A DNA stretch of 41,298 nt from Zoogloeaceae bacterium (lineage in GTDB: Bacteria > Pseudomonadota > Gammaproteobacteria > Burkholderiales > Rhodocyclaceae). The notes under the pieces were generated by a model that had not been told where the DNA came from, ran no database searches, and was given only the letters and a program-made list of their open reading frames with translations. Made by a program: the position numbers and the translations under genes. The DNA is taken from positions 1 to 41,298 of the forward strand of contig JAISRR010000048.1 in NCBI GenBank assembly GCA_031273565.1, read 5' to 3'. This document shows positions 8,818-17,065 of this stretch, piece after piece; positions within the stretch are counted from its first letter, which is position 1; the number at the start of each line of letters is the position of its first letter.

Positions 8818-10500
8818 TCAAGCGGCGGTGTTCTGGTTCAGCTTGGCTTTCAGCAAAGCGCCCAGATTGGTCGTGCCCGCAGAACCAGCGGATTCCGCAC
8901 TGAACTTTTGCATGGCTTCAGCCTGTTCAGCCTGATCCTTGGCCTTGACGGACAGATTGATGGAGCGGGTCTTGCGATCGACATTGGTAATCAACGCTTC
9001 CACCGTGCTGCCCACCTTCAGCACATGCGACAGATCTTCCACGCGCTCGTGCGAGTAATCGGAAGCGCGCAGGAAACCCTCCACCTCGCCTTCCAGCGCG
9101 ATGACCGCGCCTTTGGCGTCAACGGTTTTCACCGTGCCGGTGACGATGGAATTCTTCTCGTGCGTGGCGATGTAGTTGGTGTAAGGGTCGCCTTCCATCT
9201 GTTTGACGCCCAGGGAAATGCGTTCTTTCTCCACGTCGATGGCCAGCACCACGGCTTCCACTTCGTCGCCCTTCTTGAAGTTGCGGATCGCCTCTTCGCC
9301 CGCCACGTTCCAGGAGAGGTCGGAGAGGTGCACCAGCCCGTCGATGCCGCCGGAGAGGCCGATGAAAATGCCGAAATCGGTAATCGACTTGATGGCGCCG
9401 GAAACCTTGTCGCCCTTCTTGAAATTCTGGCTGAACTCTTCCCAGGGGTTGGCCTGACATTGCTTCATGCCGAGGGAGATGCGGCGGCGATCTTCGTCGA
9501 TTTCGAGAATCATGACTTCCACTTCGTCGCCCAGTTGCACCACCTTGGAAGGATGAACATTCTTGTTCGTCCAGTCCATTTCGGAAACGTGCACCAGACC
9601 TTCGATGCCCTGCTCGATTTCCACGAACGCGCCGTAATCGGTGAGATTCGTCACCTTGCCGAACATGCGGGTGGTGGCAGGATAACGGCGGGCAATGCCC
9701 ACCCAGGGGTCTTCGCCCAGTTGCTTCAGCCCCAGGGAAACGCGGTTCTTGTCGGCATCGAACTTCAGCACTTTGGCTTCCAGTTCGTCGCCCACGTTCA
9801 GCACTTCACTGGGGTGACGCACGCGCCGCCAGGCCAGGTCGGTAATGTGCAGGAGACCGTCGATGCCGCCCAGATCCACAAACGCGCCGTAATCGGTGAT
9901 GTTTTTGACAATGCCCTTGACGACGGTGCCTTCTTTCAGGTTTTCCAGAAGCTTGCCGCGCTCTTCGCCCACACTGGCTTCCAGTACGGCGCGGCGGGAG
10001 ACCACCACGTTATTGCGCTTGCGATCAAGCTTGATGACCTTGAATTCCAGGGTTTTGCCTTCATAAGGCGTGGTGTCCTTGATCGGGCGCATATCCACGA
10101 GCGAACCCGGCAGGAAAGCGCGCACGCCGCTGGTCATCACGGTCAGGCCGCCCTTCACCTTGCCGGTGATGGTGCCGCTGACCAGAGAACTGTCGTTCAA
10201 CGCCTGTTCCAGGAAGTTCCAGGAGGCGATGCGCTTGGCGCGATCACGGGAAAGACGAGTTTCGCCATAGCCATCTTCCAGCATTTCGATGGCGACCTGA
10301 ACGAAATCGCCGGGCTTGGCTTCCACTTCGCCCTGATCGCTTAAAAATTCTTCAACGGGGATGTAAGACTCGGATTTCAGGCCGGCGTTGACCACGACAA
10401 AATTCTGGTCGACGCGCATCACTTCAGCCGTGATGACTTCGCCTTGACGCATTTCCTGGCGGGCCAGGCTTTCTTCAAAAAGTTGGGCAAAAGATTCCAT
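8818..10500 (-). CDS. rpsA: 30S ribosomal protein S1
   Basis: A 560-aa protein with six S1 (OB-fold) repeats, as in other proteobacteria. The first two bind the ribosome and the later ones bind mRNA, helping 30S subunits start on mRNAs with weak ribosome sites. The repeats are recognisable by [44 protein letters not shown] and [23 protein letters not shown]. It starts [12 protein letters not shown]. ihfB follows 13 bases later. The 188-bp leader contains a possible promoter and a stable hairpin; S1 represses its own translation in E. coli, so that leader is a likely control site (inference). Confidence 0.97.
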   Translation of the reverse strand: MESFAQLFEESLARQEMRQGEVITAEVMRVDQNFVVVNAGLKSESYIPVEEFLSDQGEVEAKPGDFVQVAIEMLEDGYGETRLSRDRAKRIASWNFLEQALNDSSLVSGTITGKVKGGLTVMTSGVRAFLPGSLVDMRPIKDTTPYEGKTLEFKVIKLDRKRNNVVVSRRAVLEASVGEERGKLLENLKEGTVVKGIVKNITDYGAFVDLGGIDGLLHITDLAWRRVRHPSEVLNVGDELEAKVLKFDADKNRVSLGLKQLGEDPWVGIARRYPATTRMFGKVTNLTDYGAFVEIEQGIEGLVHVSEMDWTNKNVHPSKVVQLGDEVEVMILEIDEDRRRISLGMKQCQANPWEEFSQNFKKGDKVSGAIKSITDFGIFIGLSGGIDGLVHLSDLSWNVAGEEAIRNFKKGDEVEAVVLAIDVEKERISLGVKQMEGDPYTNYIATHEKNSIVTGTVKTVDAKGAVIALEGEVEGFLRASDYSHERVEDLSHVLKVGSTVEALITNVDRKTRSINLSVKAKDQAEQAEAMQKFSAESAGSAGTTNLGALLKAKLNQNTAA

Positions 10501-10598
10501 GAGGATAGAGAGCTTCTTGCTGCAATACAGCGGTTAAGGTTGATAGAATGCCAAACGCAAGCTTCTCGAACTGCCTTGAACGCCACGTCGACACACCG

Positions 10599-10619
10599 TT
10601 TCCGGGAAGCACCCGGAAA
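10599..10619 (-). promoter_or_regulatory. Stem-loop in the rpsA leader
   Basis: TTTCCGGG (10599-10606) and CCCGGAAA (10612-10619) form a perfect 8-bp stem with a 5-base loop. It would lie at the very 5' end of an mRNA started from the promoter just upstream. No T tract follows in the minus direction, so it is a leader structure rather than a terminator. Confidence 0.4.
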
Positions 10620-10626
10620 GTTTCGA

Positions 10627-10656
10627 ATGGTAGCAGAAAAAGAGTTTATTGATCAA
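10627..10656 (-). promoter_or_regulatory. Possible sigma-70 promoter of rpsA
   Basis: On the minus strand TTGATC (10656-10651), an 18-base spacer and TACCAT (10632-10627). The match is moderate. It would place the start near 10620, with a leader of about 120 bases before the rpsA ATG. Confidence 0.35.
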
Positions 10657-10688
10657 ACGTTTACTGCGGAAAGCGCGCGCGTTTTGCA

Positions 10689-11492
10689 TCAAACCGGCAA
10701 CAATTTCCTGAGCATGGAGAGCGCCAGCAGCAAGAGTACGGCGGCGAAAATCTGGCGCAGGCGTTTGACCGGCAGGCGGTGCGTGAGCGTCGCGCCCAGA
10801 GGCGCGGTCAGCACGCTCGCCACCACCATGCCCGCCACGGCGGGCAGATACACGAAGCCCAGACTGTAGGGCGGCAGCGTACCGACATTCCAGCCATTTA
10901 CGATATAGCCCGCCGCGCCGCCCAGGGCGATGGGAAACCCGATGGCGGACGAGGTGCCGATGGCGTTTTGCGCGCGCACATTACACCAGAGCATAAAGGG
11001 TACCGAAAGCGCGCCGCCGCCAATCGCCACCAGGCAGGAAAAAGCGCCGATGCCGACGCCCACACCCGCCGTACCCCAGGCGCCCGGCATGGCTCGACCG
11101 GGTTTCGGCTTGAACCCGGCAATCATCTGCACCGCCACGTAGGAAATAAATACGGTAAAGAGGATGGCCAGCCCGATGGAAGAAACCCGGCTCGCCAGAC
11201 TCGCCCCCAACAGGGTGCCCAACAGAATGCCCGGCGTAATATGCAGGACGATGCGCCACTCCACGGCTCCGTGGCGATGATGGGCGCGCACGCTGGCAAG
11301 CGAGGTAAACAGGATGGCGGCCATCGAAGTGCCGAGCGCCATATGCATGACGTCGCCACCGCCGATGCCCTCCGCCGTAAACAGCATGACCAGAAGCGGC
11401 ACCATCACCGAGCCGCCGCCGATGCCAAGCAATCCCGCGAAAAACCCTGAGAAGGCGCCCAGCGCCAGATACAGCAACCACCAGATCGTCAT
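10689..11492 (-). CDS. TauE/SafE (TSUP) family membrane permease
   Basis: A 267-aa polytopic inner-membrane protein with about eight hydrophobic segments. The paired family motifs are visible: FAGLLGIGGGSVMVPLL near the N-terminus and CLVAIGGGALSVPFML in the second half, with GTSMAA and GTSSAIGFP. TSUP proteins move small anions such as sulfite, sulfoacetate or other organosulfur compounds, but the substrate cannot be read here. I start at the ATG giving MTIWWLLYL; a GTG four codons upstream is also possible, and neither has a clear ribosome site. It lies downstream of the ssrS terminator and upstream of the rpsA leader. Confidence 0.85.
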   Translation of the reverse strand: MTIWWLLYLALGAFSGFFAGLLGIGGGSVMVPLLVMLFTAEGIGGGDVMHMALGTSMAAILFTSLASVRAHHRHGAVEWRIVLHITPGILLGTLLGASLASRVSSIGLAILFTVFISYVAVQMIAGFKPKPGRAMPGAWGTAGVGVGIGAFSCLVAIGGGALSVPFMLWCNVRAQNAIGTSSAIGFPIALGGAAGYIVNGWNVGTLPPYSLGFVYLPAVAGMVVASVLTAPLGATLTHRLPVKRLRQIFAAVLLLLALSMLRKLLPV

Positions 11493-11524
11493 TGTCGGAT
11501 ACACAGAGAAAAACGAGGAAAACG

Positions 11525-11550
11525 CAAGGGGCGACCGAAGTCGCCCCTTG
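11525..11550 (-). terminator. Terminator of 6S RNA
   Basis: CAAGGGGCGAC (11525-11535) pairs perfectly with GTCGCCCCTTG (11540-11550). On the minus strand the loop is TTCG, a very stable tetraloop, and the stem is followed by CGTTTTCC. It directly follows the 6S RNA candidate. Confidence 0.75.
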
Positions 11551-11554
11551 GTTT

Positions 11555-11741
11555 GAAACTTGGCCCCCGCGAGTGCCGTCAGACCGGCATCCTGAACCGA
11601 AGTTCAGAGTGGCCGCGTTCCAGTCAAATCAGGAACAACCACGAGAGTTGTTCACAACATCGACGTCATGTCCGCAGCCGATGCCAAGCAAGCATTGGTT
11701 CAAGGAATATAGGTCTTAACCAACACCGCAGGGGACACCTG
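11555..11741 (-). ncRNA. ssrS: 6S RNA
   Basis: The minus strand between zapA and a strong terminator has the layout of 6S RNA, the ~185-nt RNA that mimics an open promoter and binds sigma-70 RNA polymerase. The 5' arm GTCCCCTGCGGTG pairs with CACTCGCGGGGGC in the 3' arm. The 5' half then contains ATTCCTTGAACC, a sequence typical of betaproteobacterial 6S RNA. The 3' half carries CTGAACTTCGGTTCAGGATG and GCCGG...CGGCACT. The position right after zapA is the usual one. Exact ends are estimated. In many species a 5-formyltetrahydrofolate cyclo-ligase gene follows; here a TSUP permease does. Confidence 0.8.
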
Positions 11742-11746
11742 GCGGA

Positions 11747-12085
11747 TCACGAACTTACCGGCATTTCCAGCAGCGCCGCCAGTCGTGTATCCATGACTTC
11801 GATTCTACGCTTTAAGCCGGTGCTGTCAAAGTTTGTTTCGATTTCTTTTGAGGCCCCTGCGCGCCCCTCCGTCTGCGCCGCGAGATAGTCGTGCGCGATA
11901 TTCAGGGCAGCCATCACCGCCACCCGTTCCGGCGTACTGTTCCTGCTCTTGTTGGAAATTTCCTGCATCTGGTCGCTCACCAGGCGAACGGCGGCAATGA
12001 GCGCGTCTTCCTCACCCGGCGAACAAAGCACCCGATATTCACGCCCCAGAATATGCACATCCAGAAAATTCACCTCACCCGCCAT
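11747..12085 (-). CDS. zapA: Cell division protein ZapA
   Basis: A 112-aa protein that binds FtsZ and crosslinks its filaments at midcell. The N-terminal ZapA fold is recognisable (VNFLDVHILGREYRVLCSPGEE, then LIAAVRLVSDQMQEI and ERVAVMAALNIAHDYL), followed by a C-terminal coiled coil. GGAGGG lies 8-9 bases before the ATG. The stop of the upstream coiled-coil gene is one base before this start, so the two are translationally coupled. 6S RNA begins within a few bases of its stop, as in many proteobacteria. Confidence 0.93.
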   Translation of the reverse strand: MAGEVNFLDVHILGREYRVLCSPGEEDALIAAVRLVSDQMQEISNKSRNSTPERVAVMAALNIAHDYLAAQTEGRAGASKEIETNFDSTGLKRRIEVMDTRLAALLEMPVSS

Positions 12086-12086
12086 C

Positions 12087-12284
12087 TTACGTTCCCTCCG
12101 GCAACTGTTGCATCAACGCTTCGACGCGCAGACGCGCGAATTCGACGTTCTGCCTGAGCGCGTCCCGTTCGGCTTCGACCTGTGTCAACCGCGCTTCCAG
12201 CGCGGACTTTTCAGATTGCAAGCGATCAACCAGGGCGGCCACCTGTTCCACTTTGCCGGCGAGGGCTTCGAGTTCCTGTTCCAT
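12087..12284 (-). CDS. zapB: ZapB-like coiled-coil cell division protein
   Basis: A 65-aa, almost entirely alpha-helical protein with continuous heptads (LEALAGKVEQVAALVDRL, then QSEKSALEARLTQVEAER) and no other domain. Small coiled coils encoded directly before zapA are annotated as ZapB-like (TIGR02449/DUF904 type); ZapB works with ZapA at the division ring. The stop is separated from the zapA start by one base. The promoter just upstream leaves almost no leader, so the mRNA may be leaderless. The symbol rests on size, coiled coil and position rather than a diagnostic motif. Confidence 0.75.
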   Translation of the reverse strand: MEQELEALAGKVEQVAALVDRLQSEKSALEARLTQVEAERDALRQNVEFARLRVEALMQQLPEGT

Positions 12285-12292
12285 GGCGCAGA

Positions 12293-12322
12293 ACTATAGA
12301 GGTCAAATCCATTCGGGGTCAA
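12293..12322 (-). promoter_or_regulatory. Sigma-70 promoter of zapB-zapA(-ssrS)
   Basis: On the minus strand TTGACC (12322-12317), an 18-base spacer and TATAGT (12298-12293). Transcription would start around 12286, only one to three bases before the zapB ATG at 12284. Confidence 0.55.
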
Positions 12323-12385
12323 GGAGAAGGCAGCATTGCGAGGTGTAAATTGATGAATCCTGTGCATGTGGATACAGCGTATGGG

Positions 12386-12391
12386 TACAAT
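12386..12391 (+). promoter_or_regulatory. Possible -10 box for the downstream secreted dehydrogenase
   Basis: TACAAT lies 44 bases before the ATG at 12435. No convincing -35 is seen. Confidence 0.3.
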
Positions 12392-12434
12392 GTAAGCCAC
12401 ATGAGGCGGTAAAAACATCATCGAAAGGTCATTG

Positions 12435-13589
12435 ATGAAACAGACGATTTTCAGAATATTGCTTCCGTTTACGCTCGCGTTCGCCAGTGTTCTCCCGACA
12501 TGGGCGCAGAGTTCGCAGAATCGTCTGCCGCTGGAACAAATCCAGTTGCCGCCGGGCTTCAGGATTTCGCTCTGGGCGCGCGTGGAAAGCGCGCGCGGCA
12601 TGACACAAGGCAGCGGGCGCACCGTGTTTGTCGGTTCCATGCGTACGGGAAACGTCACGGCAATCGAGTACGACGCCGATTATCGCGCGACCCGGACGCA
12701 CACCATCGCCCGCAATCTGACCATGCCCGCAGGCGTCGCCTTTCGCGATGGCAATCTGTATGTTTCCTCACATCATCGCATCGTGCGCCTCGATCAGATC
12801 GAAAGCCGCCTCGACAATCCGCTCGCGCCAGTCGTGGTGCGCGACGATTTTCCGACAGATCGCAGCCATAGCTGGAAATTCATCGCCTTCGGGCCGGATG
12901 GCAAGCTTTATGTGCCCGTCGGCGCGCCCTGCAACATCTGCGAACCCGACGCCAACCGCTACGCCAATATCATGCGCATGAATCCCGACGGCAGCGGTCT
13001 TGAAACCTTTGCGCGCGGGGTGCGTAACAGCGTCGGTTTCGACTGGAACCCGAAAACCAAGGAACTCTGGTTTACCGACAATGGCCGCGACTGGCTGGGC
13101 GATGACGTACCGCCCTGCGAACTCAATCGCGCCCCCAGGCCAGGAATGCATTTCGGCTACCCCTACTGCCACGGTCGCGCCATCAGCGACCCGGAGTTCG
13201 GGAAAAAACACGCCTGCGCGGAATTCACGCCGCCAGTACAGGAACTTGGCGCGCATGTCGCCGCGATCGGCATGCGTTTTTATCGCCCTCCGACCCAGGC
13301 CAGGCGCGCGGTGGCTTTTCCACCGGAATATCACGGCCATGTTTTCATCGCCGAGCATGGTTCGTGGAACCGTAGTGAAAAAAGCGGTTATCGCGTCACC
13401 CTGGTCAAGCTGAACGGCAACCGCGCCATTTCCTACACGCCGTTTGCAACCGGCTGGTTGCAGGGCCAATCCGCTTGGGGACGGCCTGCCGATGTCGAGG
13501 AATTGCCCGACGGCTCGCTGCTCGTCTCCGACGACTACGCCGGGGCGATTTACCGGATCACTTACGAAGGCGGGACGAAAAAATCCTGA
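12435..13589 (+). CDS. Secreted sorbosone dehydrogenase-like (PQQ-type beta-propeller) protein
   Basis: 384 aa. A clear Sec signal peptide (basic MKQ, hydrophobic ILLPFTLAFASVL, cleavage after WAQ or AWA) places it in the periplasm. The body has the six-bladed propeller repeats of the glucose/sorbosone dehydrogenase family: LPPGFRISLWA, VFVGSMRTGNV, LTMPAGVAFRDGNLYV, FGPDGKLYVPVGAPCN, GVRNSVGFDWNPKTKELWFTDNGRD, VFIAEHGSWNR and DGSLLVSDDYAGAIYRI. Family members use PQQ to oxidise sugars, but many homologues have no proven substrate. No pqq biosynthesis gene lies in this window. GAAAGG lies about 8 bases before the ATG; a TTG one codon upstream is less likely. It is transcribed divergently from zapB. 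Confidence 0.85.
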   Translation: MKQTIFRILLPFTLAFASVLPTWAQSSQNRLPLEQIQLPPGFRISLWARVESARGMTQGSGRTVFVGSMRTGNVTAIEYDADYRATRTHTIARNLTMPAGVAFRDGNLYVSSHHRIVRLDQIESRLDNPLAPVVVRDDFPTDRSHSWKFIAFGPDGKLYVPVGAPCNICEPDANRYANIMRMNPDGSGLETFARGVRNSVGFDWNPKTKELWFTDNGRDWLGDDVPPCELNRAPRPGMHFGYPYCHGRAISDPEFGKKHACAEFTPPVQELGAHVAAIGMRFYRPPTQARRAVAFPPEYHGHVFIAEHGSWNRSEKSGYRVTLVKLNGNRAISYTPFATGWLQGQSAWGRPADVEELPDGSLLVSDDYAGAIYRITYEGGTKKS

Positions 13590-13628
13590 ATGCTGCGCTG
13601 AACAGACAGATGGAATTTGGCCTGTCAT

Positions 13629-14243
13629 TCACCATACAAAACTCAAAATGGCAATACTGGCAATCAGCATAAACGGCAGCGCATAGGCAATAATCTGCCG
13701 GAAGCGGGTGCTTTGTGGACAATCCGGCCATGTCGCTTCCATAAAGGCGAAAATAACCCCCCGGTTGTTTTTGGACTCCAGATTCCACAACAGACCCGCA
13801 GAAAAATACAGCACAGAGGAAGCGCCGATATTGGCAGACCAGGTCAGAGGGTATTCACCGTCACGCAGCAGCAGATACAGGTCATATGACCAGCTTGCCG
13901 AAAACATCCAGACGCAAATGGCGATATAGACATCCCGACCGGAACGCTGTCTTTTTATTGCCTTGTACAACACGCCGACAGCCCAGGGCGCGGTCACAAA
14001 AGTCAGTATCGCCATGAAAGCGGCGTCGTAATAATCCCAGGTTATATCTCCGGTATAGGGCGCGATAAAAATAAGACCTGAAGCCGCAAGCGCGAAACTG
14101 GTGATTTTCCAGGGCTGGAGCAAAAACCGCCAGTAATTGCGCCGGGTAATTTCCAGGGTTTTGCGACGCTGGATAAAAAGGCCAAGCGCAATCAAACAGG
14201 CGCTTCCCCAGACGAACAGATAGAGAATGAAAAAATGGTTCAT
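13629..14243 (-). CDS. Conserved six-helix membrane protein, unknown function
   Basis: 204 aa with six hydrophobic segments, including FFILYLFVWGSACLIALGLF at the start and IIAYALPFMLIASIAILSF at the end. The loops contain conserved-looking aromatic stretches (TRRNYWRFLLQPW and YTGDITWDYYDAAF). I do not recognise a family with a known role. It is convergent with the secreted dehydrogenase gene (39 bases between stops) and divergent from the broken SPFH gene. No cofactor or catalytic motif is visible. It could be a small transporter or sensor, but nothing in the sequence decides that. Confidence 0.75.
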   Translation of the reverse strand: MNHFFILYLFVWGSACLIALGLFIQRRKTLEITRRNYWRFLLQPWKITSFALAASGLIFIAPYTGDITWDYYDAAFMAILTFVTAPWAVGVLYKAIKRQRSGRDVYIAICVWMFSASWSYDLYLLLRDGEYPLTWSANIGASSVLYFSAGLLWNLESKNNRGVIFAFMEATWPDCPQSTRFRQIIAYALPFMLIASIAILSFVW

Positions 14244-14366
14244 TGGTCACGTGAAAATCTTGCGGTAGCTTGTTCTGGCAAGGGTGGAGCCAAGTCCGGA
14301 ATTCTACTGCAAATGCGGTGATGTTCGTGGCAGGATTCCGTCGGGATTATTCGTGGAGGCAGCAAA

Positions 14367-15060
14367 ATGGACTGGTTGCCCTATCTGGTTCCCCTGGCGG
14401 CATTGTGTATTCTGCTTTTGGCGTTCAAGAAAATTTTCTGGGGTCTGGTGCGTTTCGCCAAATTTGAGCCGAACTGCTACGTGTTCCGCTACAAGGGCGA
14501 AAAATCATCGCCGAAGGCCCCGGCCTGTCTTTTTTCTATTTTGCGCCCAGCACTTCGCTCGTTATGGTGCCAACCGGCAGCGAGGACACGCCTTTCATGC
14601 TTTCTGAAATTTCTTCGGACTTTCAGGAATTAACCTTGCAGGGACAGATTACCTACCGCATTTCGGAACCCGCCAAAGCCGCGAAAATGCTGAACTATGC
14701 CATCAACAGCCTGCAATTGACGCATATTCCCGACGACCCGCAAAAATTGCCGGAGCGTCTCATCAATCTGGCGCTGGTGGTCATCAAAGGCACGGTGCAG
14801 CACATGAGCCTGAAAGAAGCCATTGTTTCCGCCGACGACATCGCCAGCAAAGCCGGGCGGACGCTGGCGGCGCATGAGATGGTGAAAACGCCGGGCGTGG
14901 AAATCCTCGGTCTTTCCGTGGCGGCGATCAAGCCCACGCCGGAAACCGCCAAGGCGCTGGAAGCGGAAACGCGCGAAGCAATTTTGAAAGAATCCGATCA
15001 GGCCATCTTTTTGCGGCGCAATTACGCAGTTGAGCAGGAACGGCTCCGCATCAGCGAAAT
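14367..15060 (+). pseudogene. SPFH/band 7-like membrane protein gene, frameshifted and truncated
   Basis: It starts with ATG after GGAGG (8-base spacing) and a membrane anchor (LPYLVPLAALCILLLAF). The frame then breaks at 14500-14504. The A5 run would give continuous protein if it were A6: YKGEKIIAEGPGLSFFYFAP, then STSLVMVPTGSED. The second frame (from 14564) carries the SPFH-like domain: SSDFQELTLQGQITYRISEP, VEILGLSVAAIKPTPE and LEAETREAILKESDQAIFLR. Similarity fades after AVEQERLRISEIKHDE, where SPFH proteins normally have a long coiled coil. The downstream sequence matches the antisense lipoprotein fragment instead. So there are two lesions: a one-base slip and a 3' truncation. The slip could be a sequencing error; the truncation is harder to explain that way. 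Confidence 0.7.
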
Positions 15061-15089
15061 AAAGCACGACGAGATTTGCCGAAGCCATA

Positions 15090-15199
15090 TCTCCTTGCGT
15101 GGTGGCAGGGGCGATTTGCGTCTGCGTACAGGCCAACAGCAGACCGCCGAAAACAAGGACAGCGAAAACGCGCAGATATGGCAACACAGAGCGAAACAT
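15090..15199 (-). pseudogene. Lipoprotein signal region, truncated
   Basis: The minus strand starts MFRSVLPYLRVFAVLVFGG, continues LLLACTQTQIAPATTQGD, and has GGGAG about 9 bases upstream. This is a textbook lipoprotein signal with lipobox LLAC. After about 37 residues the frame becomes simply the complement of the SPFH gene, so the mature part is presumably lost. The two truncated genes meet tail to tail near 15060-15090. From here to the suhB stop (15306) I see nothing else. The call is tentative because a chance open frame cannot be ruled out. Confidence 0.4.
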
Positions 15200-15305
15200 C
15201 CGTGCGGCTCCCGGTTGATGAAACGCCAGCAAAACACGATGGCAGGCAACTTTCCATGTAGAAAGCTCACCGCGGCATAAACGCCTTTTATTTACGCCGA
15301 CAGCA

Positions 15306-16133
15306 TTATGTTCGTAGCGCGTCCGTTTTGTGCCGCTGGATGAGTTTCAGTAATGGCGAGAAGATTTTGGGCGAACCGGCAACGACATTGCCGCTTTGCA
15401 AATAACCGGTTTCGCCCGCCAGATCACAGATCAGCCCGCCCGCTTCGGTAATCAGCAGGCTGCCCGCCGCGATGTCCCAGGGCGCAAGGCCGAATTCCCA
15501 GAACGCGTCCAGACGACCGGCGGCAACATAGGCAAGATCCAGCGAAGCCGCGCCCGGACGACGCAGGCCAGCGGTTTTTTGCGTCAACTCCCGAAAAATC
15601 TCCAGATAGGGATCAAGATGCTCGAACATCCGGTAAGGAAATCCCGTTCCCACCAACGCCTCCTGCAATTTGATTCGCCCGGAAACGCGAATGCGCCGGT
15701 TGTTCAAAAACGCGCCCTTGCCTTTGGCGGCAACGAACATCTCGTTTCGATTCGTGTCATAAACCACACCCTGCTCTACCAGACCATTTTTGGCGAGGGC
15801 GATGGAGACCGCGTACTGCGGCAGGCCGTGGATAAAATTGGTCGTGCCGTCGAGCGGGTCGATAATCCACTGGTATTCGCTCTCCGGGTTTCGCCCGACA
15901 GATACGCCGGACTCCTCTGCTAGAATCCCGTAGTCAGGACAGGCATCCCGCAGCACTTCGATGATGGCGGCCTCTGCCTCCTTGTCGACCTGGGTCACGA
16001 AATCGTTGGTCTGTTTGCGGGTCACCTCAAGGTGCTCCAGATTCACCGAAGCGCGGTTGATGATCTGGCTGGCGCGTCGCGCCGCTTTGATGGCGATGTT
16101 GAGGGTGGCAATGTTGAGTGCAGGATGCGTCAT
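15306..16133 (-). CDS. suhB: Inositol-1-monophosphatase family protein SuhB
   Basis: 275 aa, typical SuhB length. It is a Mg-dependent phosphatase of the IMPase fold; in E. coli SuhB also joins the rRNA antitermination complex. Metal and substrate motifs are intact: LAEES (71-75), [10 protein letters not shown] (91-100) and APWDIAAG (217-224). The last also contains the family's second Asp. It is divergent from trmJ, with 86 bases between the start codons. Confidence 0.93.
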   Translation of the reverse strand: MTHPALNIATLNIAIKAARRASQIINRASVNLEHLEVTRKQTNDFVTQVDKEAEAAIIEVLRDACPDYGILAEESGVSVGRNPESEYQWIIDPLDGTTNFIHGLPQYAVSIALAKNGLVEQGVVYDTNRNEMFVAAKGKGAFLNNRRIRVSGRIKLQEALVGTGFPYRMFEHLDPYLEIFRELTQKTAGLRRPGAASLDLAYVAAGRLDAFWEFGLAPWDIAAGSLLITEAGGLICDLAGETGYLQSGNVVAGSPKIFSPLLKLIQRHKTDALRT

Positions 16134-16219
16134 GGTTTTTCAGAAAATCCGGAAGTGGCGAAACGGGGATTTACGCATGTTTCGCCAGAATTATTTTTGC
16201 AGGAACCGAGTATTTTAAT

Positions 16220-17002
16220 ATGAACACGACTGCTACGCTCGCGCATTGCGAAGTTGACGCGCTTTCCCGCGTCACCATCGTGCTCTCAGGCACCAGTCAT
16301 CCCGGCAATATCGGCTCGGCGGCGCGCGCCATGAAAACCATGGGGCTTACCCGCCTGGTGCTGGTGACGCCCAAAATTTTTCCCAGCCCCGAAGCCTTTG
16401 CGCTGGCTTCCGGCGCGGGCGATGTGCTGGATAACGCCCGCGTTGTCGCCAGCCTCGACGAAGCGCTGGCGGATTCCACCTACAGTCTGGCGGTCTCGGC
16501 TCGCGCCCGTGATCTGGGGCCAACGCCACGTCTGGCGCGGGCGGGCGCACTGGAATTGCTGGCGCGCGCCCGGCAGGGAGCGCGGGTGGCCCTGCTGTTC
16601 GGCAACGAGACTTCGGGCTTAAGCAATGAAGAAGTGCAACGCTGTCAAGGCGCAGTCACCATTGCCGCCAATCCCGACTACAGCTCGCTGAATCTGGCCG
16701 CCGCCGTGCAGGTGTTGGCCTATGAGTTGCGCGTGGCGGCGTTGAATACGCCGGAAATGGCGGCGACCCCGATCAGAAGCGTGGTCACGCCCTTTTCCTC
16801 GCCACCCGCCAGCCACGCCGAACAGGAAGGCTTTTATCAACATCTGGAACGGGTCATGCTGGCCTCCGGCTTTCTCGACCCCGCGCGTCCCCGCCGCCTG
16901 ATGCCCAAGCTGCGCCGCCTGTTCGCCCGCGCCGGACTGGAGAAGGATGAAGTTAACATCCTGCGCGGCATTCTCGCGGCGGTTCAGAAGACTGAGGACT
17001 GA
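16220..17002 (+). CDS. trmJ: tRNA (cytidine/uridine-32-2'-O)-methyltransferase TrmJ
   Basis: 260 aa, SPOUT (TrmH-like) methyltransferase that 2'-O-methylates residue 32 of certain tRNAs. The three SPOUT motifs are visible: SGTSHPGNIGSAARAMKTMG (motif 1), ALLFGNETSGLSNEEV (motif 2) and NPDYSSLNLAAAVQVLAYEL (motif 3, the knot). The start giving MNTTATLAHCEVDALSRV leaves the usual short N-terminus; an in-frame extension back to 16118 overlaps suhB and is unlikely. The last codons (VQKTED) lie inside the first copy of the TTCAGAAGACTGAGGAC repeat, so the C-terminus may have been altered by it. Confidence 0.92.
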   Translation: MNTTATLAHCEVDALSRVTIVLSGTSHPGNIGSAARAMKTMGLTRLVLVTPKIFPSPEAFALASGAGDVLDNARVVASLDEALADSTYSLAVSARARDLGPTPRLARAGALELLARARQGARVALLFGNETSGLSNEEVQRCQGAVTIAANPDYSSLNLAAAVQVLAYELRVAALNTPEMAATPIRSVVTPFSSPPASHAEQEGFYQHLERVMLASGFLDPARPRRLMPKLRRLFARAGLEKDEVNILRGILAAVQKTED

Positions 17003-17036
17003 GGACGGATTCAGAAGACTGAGGACAGAAGACAAA
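16983..17036. repeat. TTCAGAAGACTGAGGAC direct repeats at the trmJ 3' end
   Basis: A perfect 17-bp direct repeat at 16983-16999 and 17010-17026, embedded in further degenerate copies of AGAAGAC/TGAGGAC up to 17036. A related AGAAGAC array occurs at 21339-21359. Confidence 0.8.
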
Positions 17037-17065
17037 AAAGTTACCGGCGCGGCGCGGCGCTTGTT

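Noticed and set aside
8644-10344. A 566-codon open frame on the plus strand
   Set aside because: It is the complement of rpsA and ihfB; high G+C keeps the antisense frame open. It has no ribosome site and no domain.
14630-15232. A full 200-aa lipoprotein on the minus strand
   Set aside because: Only the first ~37 residues look like a real lipoprotein start; the rest is the complement of the SPFH coding sequence.
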